From the NCBI GenBank assembly GCA_002375995.1, contig DFNI01000005.1, positions 1 through 41,846 of the forward strand: a DNA stretch of 41,846 bases, written 5' to 3'. The stretch is from Acetothermia bacterium UBA3571. Its GTDB lineage: Bacteria; Bipolaricaulota; Bipolaricaulia; Bipolaricaulales; Bipolaricaulaceae. Under the pieces are notes generated by a model. That model was not told the DNA's origin. It saw only the letters and a program-made list of their open reading frames with translations, and searched no databases. Positions 8,249 through 16,290 of the stretch are shown here, one piece after another (position 1 is the first letter of the stretch; the number at the start of each line of letters is the position of its first letter). Position numbers and translations under genes: made by a program.

Positions 8249-8599
8249 TCACACCCACACGATCCTGGCCATCTCGGCCCCGTCCCCCCGCCGCGGCCCC
8301 AGCTTCAACACCCGGGTGTACCCCCCCGGGCGGTCCTTGTACCGCGGCCCGATCTCGGAGAAGAGCTTCTGGGTGGCTTCCTTGTCTTGAAGCACCGAGA
8401 AGGCCATACGGTGCGCCGCTTGATCCCCCCGCTTGGCCCAGGTTACCAGCCGCTCCACCAGCTGCTGGGTCGCCCTCGCCCGGGCCGGGGTGGTGTCGAC
8501 CTTGCCATGGATGATTAGGGCCTTGGCCTGGTTCCGCAGCACCGTCTCCCGGCGGGATTTCTCCATGGAGAGCTTCCTCACCTTGCGCCTATGCCGCAT
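8249..8599 (-). CDS. rplQ: 50S ribosomal protein L17
   Basis: L17 sits near the peptide exit tunnel of the large subunit. The 116-residue product starts with MRHRRKVRKLSMEKSRRETV and ends in the typical GGYTRVLKLGPRRGDGAEMARI region, giving a full-length protein. It overlaps the end of rpoA by 11 bp, the normal rpoA-rplQ arrangement of the alpha operon. The gene that follows, 1 bp later, is ridA rather than another ribosomal gene. Confidence 0.98.
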   Translation of the reverse strand: MRHRRKVRKLSMEKSRRETVLRNQAKALIIHGKVDTTPARARATQQLVERLVTWAKRGDQAAHRMAFSVLQDKEATQKLFSEIGPRYKDRPGGYTRVLKLGPRRGDGAEMARIVWV

Positions 8600-9536
8600 C
8601 TTGGGCCTCCTTCTCGGAACGCAGCCGATACCCCAGCTCCTTCAGGCGCGCCTCCACCTTGTCCAGGGTCTTCTCCCCGAACCCGTGGATGTCCAGGAGT
8701 TCCTCTTTGGTCCGGGAAAGGAGGTCCTTCAGAGTGATTACGCCGGCCTCTTTGAGGAGATTGCACGCCCGGGCCTCAAACCCGAGCTCCGCCAAGGGCT
8801 TCTCCAGCTCTTCAGGAAGCTCCTCCGCCGGCGCCTCCTCCGCCTCCTCTACTACCCCCCGGGTCATGCGCCCAAAATGCTCCTGGAGGATGGAGACAGC
8901 CTGCTCCAGCGCCTCTTTGGGGGTTATCGCTCCGTTGGTCCAGATCTCAAGCACCAGGCGCTCGTAGCCCGACCGTCCCCCCACCCGGGTCTCCTCCACC
9001 TGGAAGTTCACCTTCTCGATGGGGGAGAAGTCGGAGTCGATGGGGATGAGACCCACGGGAGCGTCCTCCCTTTTGTTCTCGTCGGCCAGGCGGAAACCCC
9101 GCCCCACCTCCACCTCCATCTCCACCTCGAGCTTCCCGTCCTCGTTCAGGGTGGCGATGTAGTGGTCGGGGTTCACGATCTCCACGCCCTCCGGGACCTC
9201 GATGTCCTTGGCACGCACCTCCGCCGGCCCCTGCACACTCAGGTACATCCGTCGCGTCTCGTTGCCATCCATGCGAATGGCCAAGCCCCGGAGGTTGAGG
9301 ATGATGTTCAAGAGGTCCTCTCTTACCCCCTCGATGGTGTCGTACTCGTGGAACTTGCCGGCGAACGAGACCCGCACCACCGCCGCCCCGGGGATGGAGG
9401 AAAGGAGCACCCGGCGCAGGGAGTTGCCCAAGGTAGTGGCATACCCCCGCTCCAGGGGCTCCACCACCAACCTCCCGTAGCGATCCCCAAGTTCCTCCCA
9501 CGCGATCTTTTCCGGATAGATGAACTCCATCATCAC
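8589..9536 (-). CDS. rpoA: RNA polymerase alpha subunit
   Basis: Alpha nucleates polymerase assembly through its N-terminal domain and contacts UP elements and activators through the C-terminal domain. The 315-residue product shows both: GRLVVEPLERGYATTLGNSLRRVLLSS (residues 20-46) and a helix-hairpin-helix C-terminal domain from about 240 (EARACNLLKEAGVITLKDLL, KEELLDIHGFGEKTLDKV). The UP-element arginine and asparagine (R265 and N268 in E. coli) appear conserved in RACNLLK. A glutamate-rich linker (about 222-238) separates the domains. The start overlaps the rpsD stop by 4 bp. Confidence 0.98.
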   Translation of the reverse strand: MMMEFIYPEKIAWEELGDRYGRLVVEPLERGYATTLGNSLRRVLLSSIPGAAVVRVSFAGKFHEYDTIEGVREDLLNIILNLRGLAIRMDGNETRRMYLSVQGPAEVRAKDIEVPEGVEIVNPDHYIATLNEDGKLEVEMEVEVGRGFRLADENKREDAPVGLIPIDSDFSPIEKVNFQVEETRVGGRSGYERLVLEIWTNGAITPKEALEQAVSILQEHFGRMTRGVVEEAEEAPAEELPEELEKPLAELGFEARACNLLKEAGVITLKDLLSRTKEELLDIHGFGEKTLDKVEARLKELGYRLRSEKEAQDAA

Positions 9537-10156
9537 CTCGAGTAGAACTCCACGATCAGGTTCATGTCGATGGATTTATCGAGATCCTCTTCCGCTGGCT
9601 CCGCCGTCACCTGGATCCGCAGGTTCTCCAGGTCCCTGGTGAGCCAGCTGGGGAGGTTCCGCTTCTCCGCCGCCTCCTTGATGAGCTCCCGGAGCTTGTC
9701 CTTAGACTGGGGTTTCACCTCGATCACGTCCCCGGGCTCCACCCGGTAAGAGGGGATGTCGGTGACACGACCGTTGACGAGGAAATGTCCGTGGGAGACG
9801 AGCTGCCGTGCCTGGTCCCGGGAGTTGGCAAACCCCGCCCGGTACACTACGTTGTCGAGCCTCTCCTCCAGGATACGGAGCAAGGCCGTCCCAGTCCGGC
9901 CCTTCACCTTCTGGGCCTCCTCGATGTAGCGGCGGAACTGCTCCTCCCGCAGCCCGTAAATCCGCTTGAGCTTCTGCTTCTCCCTGAGCCGGATGGCATA
10001 CCCGGTGAGGCGCCGACGGTAACGCCCATGTTGTCCGGGCGGGAAGGGGCGGCGGTTCATGGCGCATTTGTCCGAATAACAGCGGTCCCCCTTCAGGAAG
10101 AGCTTCGTCCCCTCCCGGCGACAGAGCCTGCATTTGGGTCCTGTATATCTGCCCAT
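9533..10156 (-). CDS. rpsD: 30S ribosomal protein S4, zinc-binding form
   Basis: S4 starts 30S assembly by binding the five-way junction of 16S rRNA. In some bacteria it also represses its own operon. The 207-residue product keeps an N-terminal zinc site with C9, C12, C26 and C31, followed by RRPFPPGQHG and the S4 RNA-binding domain (about 97-160: RLDNVVYRAGFANSRDQARQLVSHGHFLVNG). The zinc form is the one expected of thermophiles. A GGAGG ribosome site lies just after the unusually early rpsK stop. Confidence 0.98.
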   Translation of the reverse strand: MGRYTGPKCRLCRREGTKLFLKGDRCYSDKCAMNRRPFPPGQHGRYRRRLTGYAIRLREKQKLKRIYGLREEQFRRYIEEAQKVKGRTGTALLRILEERLDNVVYRAGFANSRDQARQLVSHGHFLVNGRVTDIPSYRVEPGDVIEVKPQSKDKLRELIKEAAEKRNLPSWLTRDLENLRIQVTAEPAEEDLDKSIDMNLIVEFYSR

Positions 10157-10168
10157 CCTTATTCCTCC

Positions 10169-10525
10169 CTAGCTGTGCGGAGTAGGGGTCACGTTCTTCA
10201 CTTCCTCTACCTGGATCCCTGAAGACTTGAGGGTCTGGATCACCGCCTGCCTGCCAGGGCCCGCCCCGTTCACGGTGACCACCACGGACCTAATGCCGAA
10301 CTCCTTCATCTCCTTCACCAACGCCTGGCAGGCCACCTGGGCTGCGTAGGGGGTGCCTTTGCGGGAGCCGGAAAAACCCACCGTACCCGGCGATTTCCAG
10401 GTAAGGACGTTTCCGTCCAGGTCCGTCAAGGTGAGGATCGTGTTGTTGAAGGTAGAGTGGATGTGGACCCGTGCCCGCTCGAGTTTTATTGACTTTTTCC
10501 TGCGGCGGGTAGTACGCCTGGCCAT
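10169..10525 (-). CDS. rpsK: 30S ribosomal protein S11 lacking the usual C-terminal tail
   Basis: S11 lies on the 30S platform beside the mRNA exit site and the anti-Shine-Dalgarno end of 16S rRNA. The 118-residue product matches the family throughout: HIHSTFNNTILTLTDLDGNV, SPGTVGFSGSRKGTPYAAQ and GAGPGRQAVIQTLKSSGI. However, it stops at VTPTPHS. Most bacterial S11 proteins continue with an Asn-Gly-Cys-Arg segment and a basic tail of about 10 residues. The DNA after the stop is the rpsD ribosome site, with no trace of that tail in another frame. It lies 2 bp after rpsM. Confidence 0.96.
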   Translation of the reverse strand: MARRTTRRRKKSIKLERARVHIHSTFNNTILTLTDLDGNVLTWKSPGTVGFSGSRKGTPYAAQVACQALVKEMKEFGIRSVVVTVNGAGPGRQAVIQTLKSSGIQVEEVKNVTPTPHS

Positions 10526-10527
10526 GG

Positions 10528-10899
10528 TTACTTCCTCTTGCGGCGTCCGGCCTTATCGGGACGAGGGCCCTTCCAGGTGCGGGCGTTGGAGCGGGTACGC
10601 TGCCCCCGCACCGGCAACCCCACCCGGTGGCGGATACCCCGGTAGCAGCCGATGTCGATGAGCCGCTTGATGTTCATCTGCACCTCGCGGCGGAGGTCAC
10701 CCTCCACCTTGTACTCCTCCACCGCCCGCTGCAGGGCCGCCACCTCTTGGTCCGTGAGGTCGATCACCTTCTTCTCCGGCGAAATCCCGGTCTTCTCCAG
10801 GATCTCCTTCGCCCGGGAACGCCCGATCCCGTAGATGTAGGTGAGGGCAATATCGATCCTCTTTTTGGCCGGCAGGTTAACGCCTGCGATACGCGCCAT
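10528..10899 (-). CDS. rpsM: 30S ribosomal protein S13
   Basis: S13 forms the 30S head bridge to the large subunit and touches the P-site tRNA. The 123-residue product has the expected start MARIAGVNLPAKKRIDIALT, the GIGRSRAKEIL helix-two-turn-helix and the C-terminal basic tail RGQRTRSNARTWKGPRPDKA. The order infA-rpmJ-rpsM-rpsK-rpsD-rpoA-rplQ is the usual alpha-operon order. Confidence 0.98.
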   Translation of the reverse strand: MARIAGVNLPAKKRIDIALTYIYGIGRSRAKEILEKTGISPEKKVIDLTDQEVAALQRAVEEYKVEGDLRREVQMNIKRLIDIGCYRGIRHRVGLPVRGQRTRSNARTWKGPRPDKAGRRKRK

Positions 10900-10911
10900 A
10901 TTCCCTCCTCA

Positions 10912-11025
10912 TCATTTCTGCCTCTGTTTGTGCTTGGGGTTCACACAGATCACCCACAGCCGCCCGTGGCGGCGGACCACCCGGCACTTCTCACACCTCG
11001 GCTTCACCGAGCTCCGTACCTTCAT
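10912..11025 (-). CDS. rpmJ: 50S ribosomal protein L36, zinc-binding form
   Basis: This is a 37-residue gene starting at MKVRSSVKPRCEKC. I chose the ATG at 11025; the frame stays open upstream, but that part overlaps infA and is not ribosomal. The zinc motif C-x2-C (C11, C14), a third cysteine (C27) and the final histidine (H32) are present, so this is the zinc-dependent form rather than the cysteine-free paralogue. It lies 5 bp after infA. Confidence 0.97.
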   Translation of the reverse strand: MKVRSSVKPRCEKCRVVRRHGRLWVICVNPKHKQRQK

Positions 11026-11030
11026 CTCTG

Positions 11031-11249
11031 TCACCCCTCGCGATATACGATCCGCCCTCGCGTGAGGTCGTAGGGGGAAAACTCCACCACTACCCGGTCC
11101 CCCACCACGACCTTGATGAAGTGCTTCCTCATCTTCCCCGAAATCACGCATAACGCAGTATGTCCGTTGTCCAGGCGCACCCGGAACATGGAGTCCGGCA
11201 GCGCCTCGATCACCTCGCCGCGCAAGCGGATAAGGTCTTTCTTCGACAA
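11031..11249 (-). CDS. infA: translation initiation factor IF-1, TTG start
   Basis: IF-1 occupies the A site of the 30S subunit during initiation. I set the start at the TTG at 11247-11249 because GGAGGAG lies 2 nt upstream and the resulting 72-residue product (starting SKKDLIRLRGEVIEALPDSM after Met) has exactly the standard IF-1 length. The OB-fold motifs FRVRLDNGH, SGKMRKHFIKVVVGD and FSPYDLTRGRI are all present. The first 40 bp lie inside the 3' end of map. A rare TTG start and this overlap suggest translational coupling to map. Confidence 0.96.
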   Translation of the reverse strand: MSKKDLIRLRGEVIEALPDSMFRVRLDNGHTALCVISGKMRKHFIKVVVGDRVVVEFSPYDLTRGRIVYREG

Positions 11250-12028
11250 TACTCCTCCCAGATCCAGCCCGTGAGGACCCGTGGACCCTCCGGGGTTATG
11301 GCCACCATCTCCTCGTAGTGCACCGAAAGGCTCCCCGTCCGCGTCACCGCGGTCCAACCGTCCTCCTTGGTACGCAGGGGAAGATCGTCCCCCTTCACCA
11401 TCGGCTCAATACAAAGCACCATCCCCGCCCTCAACTCCGGCCCCCGCCCGGGAGTACCGTGGTTGAGGACCCGGGGATCTTCATGAAGCTCCCGGCCGAT
11501 CCCGTGGCCGGTGTATTCCCTGACTACGAAATAACCCGCCTCGCGGACGGTCGAGCTTATGACATGGGATAAATCCGAAAGGCGGCGCCCTATGGTAGCG
11601 CGCTCGATCGCCTTCTTCAAGGCCTCCCGGGCCACCGCCATCATCCGCTCCGCCTCCTCCGACACTTCCCCCACCCCCACGGTGATGGCGGCATCGGCGT
11701 AGTAACCCTTGCGCACGAACCCAAGATCTATGGAGAGGACATCCCCCTCCTGAAGGACCCTCTCCTCAGAGGGGATCCCGTGCACCACCTCCTCGTTCAG
11801 AGAGGCACAGATCGTGGCCGGATACGGGATCCGATGGAGCTCGTCGGTGTAGCCCTTGAATGCCGATTTGGCCCCCGCCTCCCGGATCCTCCGGGCCGCC
11901 AACCGGTCGAGCTCCGCCGTAGTCACCCCGGGAACCGCTTTAAGCGCCAGCTCCACCAAGATCTCCCGGAGGATCCCCGCGTTCTCGGCCATGAGCTCGA
12001 TCTCCCGCTCGGTCTTGAGGACGATCAT
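11210..12028 (-). CDS. map: methionine aminopeptidase, type I
   Basis: Map removes the initiator methionine from new proteins in the cytosol. The 272-residue product starts at MIVLKTEREIELM, its ATG overlapping the adk stop as ATGA. All five metal ligands can be placed: D101, D112, H175, E208 and E239, within SIDLGF, YYADAAITV, YTGHGIGRELHE, MVLCIEPM and SVHYEEMV. Type I enzymes usually end near VLT. Here the frame runs on for 19 more residues, rich in Trp, Cys and Arg, into infA. Confidence 0.97.
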   Translation of the reverse strand: MIVLKTEREIELMAENAGILREILVELALKAVPGVTTAELDRLAARRIREAGAKSAFKGYTDELHRIPYPATICASLNEEVVHGIPSEERVLQEGDVLSIDLGFVRKGYYADAAITVGVGEVSEEAERMMAVAREALKKAIERATIGRRLSDLSHVISSTVREAGYFVVREYTGHGIGRELHEDPRVLNHGTPGRGPELRAGMVLCIEPMVKGDDLPLRTKEDGWTAVTRTGSLSVHYEEMVAITPEGPRVLTGWIWEEYCRRKTLSACAAR

Positions 12029-12648
12029 CCCCCGAGCACCTCCGCCACCCGCCGGAACACCTCGTCGGGAGGGAGGGACGCGTCCACCCGCACGAGGATC
12101 CCCTTGCGCTCGTAGTAGCCGATGAGGGGGGCCGACTGCTCCGTGTACACCCGGAAGCGGTTGCGAATCACCTCTTCGTTGTCGTCGGGGCGCTGGTAGA
12201 GCTCCCCGCCGCACCTATCACACACCCCGGGGACCTTGGGGGGCTGGGTGATCAGGTTGTAGTTGGCCCCACACTGCTTGCACACCCTCCGGGCCGAAAG
12301 CCGGCGCACCACTTCTTCCTCGGGGAGCTCCAGGTAAATCGCCAGATGCACCGGGAGGATCTCCTCCAACCCCTCGGCTTGGGCGATGGTGCGGGGGAAA
12401 CCGTCGAACAGAAACCCGTCGCTCTTTCCGTCTACCCGCTCCCGGACCATCCCCAGGATCACCTCGTCCGGGACGAGCTCCCCCCGCTCCATGTACCCCT
12501 GGGCTAGCTTCCCTAACTCGGAACCTTTTTTCACTTCCTCCCGGAGGATGTCCCCGGTGGAGAGGTGCACGAACCCGAACGCCTCCACCAATCGCGCCGC
12601 CAGGGTGCCCTTCCCCGCCCCCGGGGGACCTAGAAGCACCAGGTTCAC
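12025..12648 (-). CDS. adk: adenylate kinase with zinc lid
   Basis: Adk interconverts ATP + AMP and 2 ADP in the cytosol. The 207-residue product begins with the Walker A motif GPPGAGKGT (7-15), followed by STGD (30-33) and the FDGFPRT segment (81-87). The lid holds four cysteines, C123, C126, C143 and C146, so it is a zinc-stabilised long form typical of Gram-positives and thermophiles. The start overlaps secY and the stop overlaps map, each by 4 bp, which fits the classical secY-adk-map-infA order. Confidence 0.98.
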   Translation of the reverse strand: MNLVLLGPPGAGKGTLAARLVEAFGFVHLSTGDILREEVKKGSELGKLAQGYMERGELVPDEVILGMVRERVDGKSDGFLFDGFPRTIAQAEGLEEILPVHLAIYLELPEEEVVRRLSARRVCKQCGANYNLITQPPKVPGVCDRCGGELYQRPDDNEEVIRNRFRVYTEQSAPLIGYYERKGILVRVDASLPPDEVFRRVAEVLGG

Positions 12649-13946
12649 CGCCGCCTCCCTAAAAACGCCGCCCCGGCGCCCTTGATGAGGGATTCATAGT
12701 GGTGCATCACGAGGTGCGCCTCGATCTGCATGATGGTGTCTATCCCCACCCCCACCACAATGAGGAGGGAGGTCCCGCCCATCCAAAGCAGGGTCCCCGC
12801 CCCCACGCCGCTCAACGCCCCCACTACATAAGGGAGGATCGCCACCACGGTGAGGAATAGGGCCCCCACGAGAAGGATCTTGTTGGTCACCTCCTGCAGG
12901 TAGGCCGCCGTGGGCGCCCCCGGCCTCACCCCGGGGATGAACCCCCCAGCCTCCCGCAGGTTCTTTGCCACGTCGTTGGGGTCGAAGATGATGGAGGAAT
13001 AGAAGTAGGCAAAGAAGATGATGAGGATCGCGTACAACCCGAGGTAAAGGGGATGGGGCGGGGCGAGATACCTGGCGTAGGGCTCCGTGGCCGGAACCGA
13101 CCGCAGGATCACTGAGGGAAGCTGCAGGATCGCCAGCGCGAAGATGATGGGGATAACCCCTCCCTGGTTCACCCGGATGGGGAGCTGGGCCGTATGGCCC
13201 CCGTAGATACGGCGCCCCGCGGTCCGTTTCGCGTATTGCACGGTGAGCTTACGTTGTCCCTGCTGGAGCACCGCCGCCGCGGCGATCATCACCACGAACA
13301 GGGCCAAGAACACTATCAGCCAAAGCGGGCTCAGGTCACCGGCGCTTATCTGGGCGAAGAGGTTTCCGAAGTACGCCGGGTACCGCGCGATGATCCCCGA
13401 CATGATGATCATGGAAATCCCGTTTCCGATGCCGTTTTCGGTGATGCGCTCCCCGATCCACATAAGGAAGATGGACCCGGTGGTCATTCCGATGATGGCG
13501 TTGATGAAGAAAAGCGGCGTGGGGGATGCCACCCGGGCGTTCACCGCCAGCATGGCATACCCCACCGACATGATGGCCGCCATCCCCACCGTGCCCCACC
13601 GGGTGTACTTGGTGAGGATCTTGCGGCCCTCGCGCCCCTGCTGCTGTAGCTCCTTAAGCTTGGGGAAGACCACCACCAGAAGGGACATGATGATGGACAC
13701 GTTGATGTAGGGAATCACCCCCAGCGCAAAGAGCGAAAACTGCCGCAACCCACCCCCGGTAAACATGGAGAGGAACTGGAAGAACCCGCCCCACATGCGC
13801 TCCAGGGCCTCGGCGAAGGCCTTGGCGTCCACCCCGGGGACGGGGATGTGGACCCCGATGCGGAAGACCATGAGCATGAAGAGGGTGTAGAGGATCCGCT
13901 GCCGAAGCTCCGGAACGGCGAATACCCCGCGTATCCTCTCGAACAA
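12645..13946 (-). CDS. secY: preprotein translocase channel subunit SecY
   Basis: SecY forms the protein-conducting pore in the inner membrane and works with SecA, encoded about 6.4 kb away. The 433-residue product has about ten hydrophobic segments. It starts with the amphipathic helix FERIRGVFAVPELRQRILYT, keeps the GVIPYINVSIIM plug region, the YAKRTAGRR cytosolic loop and the ANNLREAGGFIPGVRPG-like loop (here AKNLREAGGFIPGVRPG). It lies 1 bp after rplO. secE and secG are not in the window. Confidence 0.98.
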   Translation of the reverse strand: MFERIRGVFAVPELRQRILYTLFMLMVFRIGVHIPVPGVDAKAFAEALERMWGGFFQFLSMFTGGGLRQFSLFALGVIPYINVSIIMSLLVVVFPKLKELQQQGREGRKILTKYTRWGTVGMAAIMSVGYAMLAVNARVASPTPLFFINAIIGMTTGSIFLMWIGERITENGIGNGISMIIMSGIIARYPAYFGNLFAQISAGDLSPLWLIVFLALFVVMIAAAAVLQQGQRKLTVQYAKRTAGRRIYGGHTAQLPIRVNQGGVIPIIFALAILQLPSVILRSVPATEPYARYLAPPHPLYLGLYAILIIFFAYFYSSIIFDPNDVAKNLREAGGFIPGVRPGAPTAAYLQEVTNKILLVGALFLTVVAILPYVVGALSGVGAGTLLWMGGTSLLIVVGVGIDTIMQIEAHLVMHHYESLIKGAGAAFLGRRR

Positions 13947-13947
13947 C

Positions 13948-14397
13948 CTAGACCTCCTCCGCCTTTCCCCCGGCGGCCTCGATCTTTTCGCGGGCGGCCT
14001 TGGAGAACTTGTGGGCCCTCACGGTCAGGGCCACGGTGAGCTCCCCGTCCCCCAGCACCTTGAGGCCGTCCTTGAGGTCCTTGACGATCCCCCGTTCCAC
14101 CAGCACCTCGGGGGTGACCACGTCCCCGGCCTTGAAGTGCTTGTCCAGGGTGCCCACGTTCACGATGGCGTACTCGATCCGGAGCGGGTTTTTGAATCCC
14201 CGCTTGGGGAATCGCATCCAGAAGGGGGTCTGACCGCCCTCGAACGTGGGCCGCACGCCGCCTCCGGACCGGGACTTCTGGCCCTTGGTGCCCCGGGTGG
14301 ACTCGTGCCCCCCGTGGCCAGAACCGTACCCCCGGCCGATGCGCTTCTCCCGCTTCCGCGCGCCCGGGGTGGGTCGCAGGTTATGGAGTCCCAGCAT
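13948..14397 (-). CDS. rplO: 50S ribosomal protein L15
   Basis: L15 is a late-assembling large-subunit protein. The 149-residue product has the glycine- and arginine-rich extended N-terminus (RPTPGARKREKRIGRGYGSG, then HGGHESTRGTKGQKSRSGGG) and the globular C-terminal part with VTPEVLVERGIVKDLKDGLKVL. Its start overlaps the end of rpsE by 17 bp, so the rpmD (L30) gene that often lies between them is absent. Confidence 0.97.
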   Translation of the reverse strand: MLGLHNLRPTPGARKREKRIGRGYGSGHGGHESTRGTKGQKSRSGGGVRPTFEGGQTPFWMRFPKRGFKNPLRIEYAIVNVGTLDKHFKAGDVVTPEVLVERGIVKDLKDGLKVLGDGELTVALTVRAHKFSKAAREKIEAAGGKAEEV

Positions 14398-14935
14398 CGC
14401 TCGCCTCCGTGCCTTCCTTCTCCTCGGGCTCCACCCCCAGGATATCCTCCACCGGTTTATCCCGCACCGCGGCCACCTCGTCCGGGGTGCGCAGCCGGGA
14501 GAGCCCCTCCAGGGTGGCCCGGGCCAGGTTCAGGGGGTTGGTGGAGCCCAGGGCCTTGGTGAGGATGTCCCGGATGCCGGCGGCCCGGCACACCGCCCCC
14601 ACCGTGCGCCCGGCGATCACCCCGGTGCCGGGGTAGGCCGGCTTCAAGAGCACCCGGGCGGCCTTGAACTCGCCGATGATCTCGTGGGGGATGGTGCCGT
14701 TTACCACCGGCACCTCCACCAGATTGCGGAGGGCATCCCGGATCCCCTGCTGGATAGCTTGGGGAATCTCGATGGACTTTCCGATCCCCACCCCCACGTG
14801 GCCTTCGCCGTCCCCGGCCACCACCACCACGCGGAACTTCATGCGCTTTCCGCCCTTGGTGACCTTCCCCACCCGGCGGATCTCGATCACCTCGTTGATG
14901 ACCTTCTGCGGCTCCACCGTTATTTGTCTCGGCAT
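14381..14935 (-). CDS. rpsE: 30S ribosomal protein S5
   Basis: S5 helps form the mRNA entry site and influences decoding accuracy. The 184-residue product carries the S5 N-terminal RNA-binding domain (INEVIEIRRVGKVTKGGKRM, VVVVAGDGEGHVGVGIGKS) and the C-terminal domain (GVIAGRTVGAVCRAAGIRDI, LTKALGSTNPLNLARATLEGL). The acidic C-terminal end (GTEASDAGTP) is not conserved. It starts 1 bp after rplR and overlaps rplO. Confidence 0.98.
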   Translation of the reverse strand: MPRQITVEPQKVINEVIEIRRVGKVTKGGKRMKFRVVVVAGDGEGHVGVGIGKSIEIPQAIQQGIRDALRNLVEVPVVNGTIPHEIIGEFKAARVLLKPAYPGTGVIAGRTVGAVCRAAGIRDILTKALGSTNPLNLARATLEGLSRLRTPDEVAAVRDKPVEDILGVEPEEKEGTEASDAGTP

Positions 14936-14936
14936 A

Positions 14937-15314
14937 TCAGAACTCCAGCCCCTCCTCCCTGGCGGCCTCGGCCAACGCCTTGACCTTTCCGTGATAGGGG
15001 TATCCGCCCCGATCGAAGACCACCCGCTTTATTCCCCGCTCCAGGGCCCGTTTGGCGATCAACTTCCCCACCTCACGGGCGGCTTCGATATTATCGGACC
15101 GTATTTTCTCACGGAGCTCCGGGTCCAGGGTGGAGGCCGCGGCAAGGGTGCGACTCCCCTGCGGCGGGGAATCGTCGATGATCTGGGCGTAGATGTGCCT
15201 GAGCGACTTGAACACGAACAGCCGCGGCCGCTCCGGGGTCCCGGAGACCTTCTTCCGCACCCGGCGGTGCCGGATCTTCCTGCGTTCGTTGCGACTCAAG
15301 CCCCGCGTCTTCAT
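14937..15314 (-). CDS. rplR: 50S ribosomal protein L18
   Basis: L18 binds 5S rRNA together with L5. The 125-residue product has the basic N-terminus (RNERRKIRHRRVRKKVSGT), the RPRLFVFKSLRHIYAQIIDD segment and the C-terminal GIKRVVFDRGGYPYHGKVKA motif. Its ATG overlaps the rplF stop as ATGA. Confidence 0.98.
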   Translation of the reverse strand: MKTRGLSRNERRKIRHRRVRKKVSGTPERPRLFVFKSLRHIYAQIIDDSPPQGSRTLAAASTLDPELREKIRSDNIEAAREVGKLIAKRALERGIKRVVFDRGGYPYHGKVKALAEAAREEGLEF

Positions 15315-15859
15315 CCTGCCTTCACCCCCGCCTTGCCCGGCCGCAGGCGCACCACCTCATCCGCATAGCGGATGCCTTTTCCGTGATAGGGGTCCGGCGG
15401 GCGGCACTTCCGGATGTCCGCCGCCACCTGACCCACCCGCTGCTTGTCGATCCCCCGCACGACGATGGTGTTGTTGTCGGGAACCTCGATCTCCACGTCC
15501 TCCGGCACGGGGAACTTGACGGGGTGGGAGTAGCCGAGCTCCATCACCAGGGTCTTCCCCTCCATCCGGGCCTTGTACCCGAGCCCCTGGATTAGGAGCC
15601 TCCGCTCCCACTTCTCCTTCACCCCCCGCACCATGTTGGCGATCAGGGCCCGATAGAGGCCGTGGCGGGCGCGGAAGGGGGCACGGTCCCCTTTCCGGTG
15701 TACCCGTACCTCGGAGTCGGCGACCTCGATCTCCACGTACTCCGGCTCGTAGCGGGTCTCCAACGTCCCGTGGGGGCCTTTGACCACCACCCGGTCCCCC
15801 TCCACCCGGACCTCGACCCCCTCGGGTATGGGTATCGGCCGTTTCCCTATCTTGGACAT
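15311..15859 (-). CDS. rplF: 50S ribosomal protein L6
   Basis: L6 lies near the GTPase-associated region and the sarcin-ricin loop. The 182-residue product starts SKIGKRPIPIPEGVEV and ends with the conserved rRNA-binding segment CRPPDPYHGKGIRYADEVV. Two L6 alpha-beta domains fit the length. It follows rpsH by 9 bp. Confidence 0.98.
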   Translation of the reverse strand: MSKIGKRPIPIPEGVEVRVEGDRVVVKGPHGTLETRYEPEYVEIEVADSEVRVHRKGDRAPFRARHGLYRALIANMVRGVKEKWERRLLIQGLGYKARMEGKTLVMELGYSHPVKFPVPEDVEIEVPDNNTIVVRGIDKQRVGQVAADIRKCRPPDPYHGKGIRYADEVVRLRPGKAGVKAG

Positions 15860-15868
15860 GGTCTCACC

Positions 15869-16276
15869 TCACCAGACCTCGCAGATGAGCTCCCCGCCGA
15901 TGTGGCGTTTGCGCGCCTCCTTATCCGTCATCACCCCTTGGGAGGTGGAGAGGATGGCGATCCCCAGGCCCGACCGCACCGGTTTTATCTCGTCCGCCCC
16001 CACGTACACCCTCCGGGATGGCTTGGAGATGCGGCGCAGCCCGGTGATGGCGGGGATCCATTTTCTCGTCCCCTCGCGCTTGTACTTGAGCTGGATCCTG
16101 AGGCGGGGGAAGGAACCCTCCTCCAGGACCTCGTAGTCCTGGATGAACCCCTCCTCCTTCAGGATCCGGGCGATGGCCACAAGCATCTTGGAGGACGGCA
16201 TCTCCACCGATTCTTTGCGGCGCATGATGGCGTTCCGGATCCTCGCCAGCATGTCGGCAATCGGGTCGTTGACCAT
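15869..16276 (-). CDS. rpsH: 30S ribosomal protein S8
   Basis: S8 binds the central domain of 16S rRNA and in E. coli represses the spc operon. I set the start at the ATG at 16276 (MVNDPIADMLARIRNAIMRR), which gives the standard 135 residues. The longer open frame upstream is not S8-like. The C-terminal STSQGVMTDKEARKRHIGGE motif is intact. It follows the S14 gene by 14 bp. Confidence 0.98.
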   Translation of the reverse strand: MVNDPIADMLARIRNAIMRRKESVEMPSSKMLVAIARILKEEGFIQDYEVLEEGSFPRLRIQLKYKREGTRKWIPAITGLRRISKPSRRVYVGADEIKPVRSGLGIAILSTSQGVMTDKEARKRHIGGELICEVW

Positions 16277-16290
16277 CGTCCTCACCTCGC

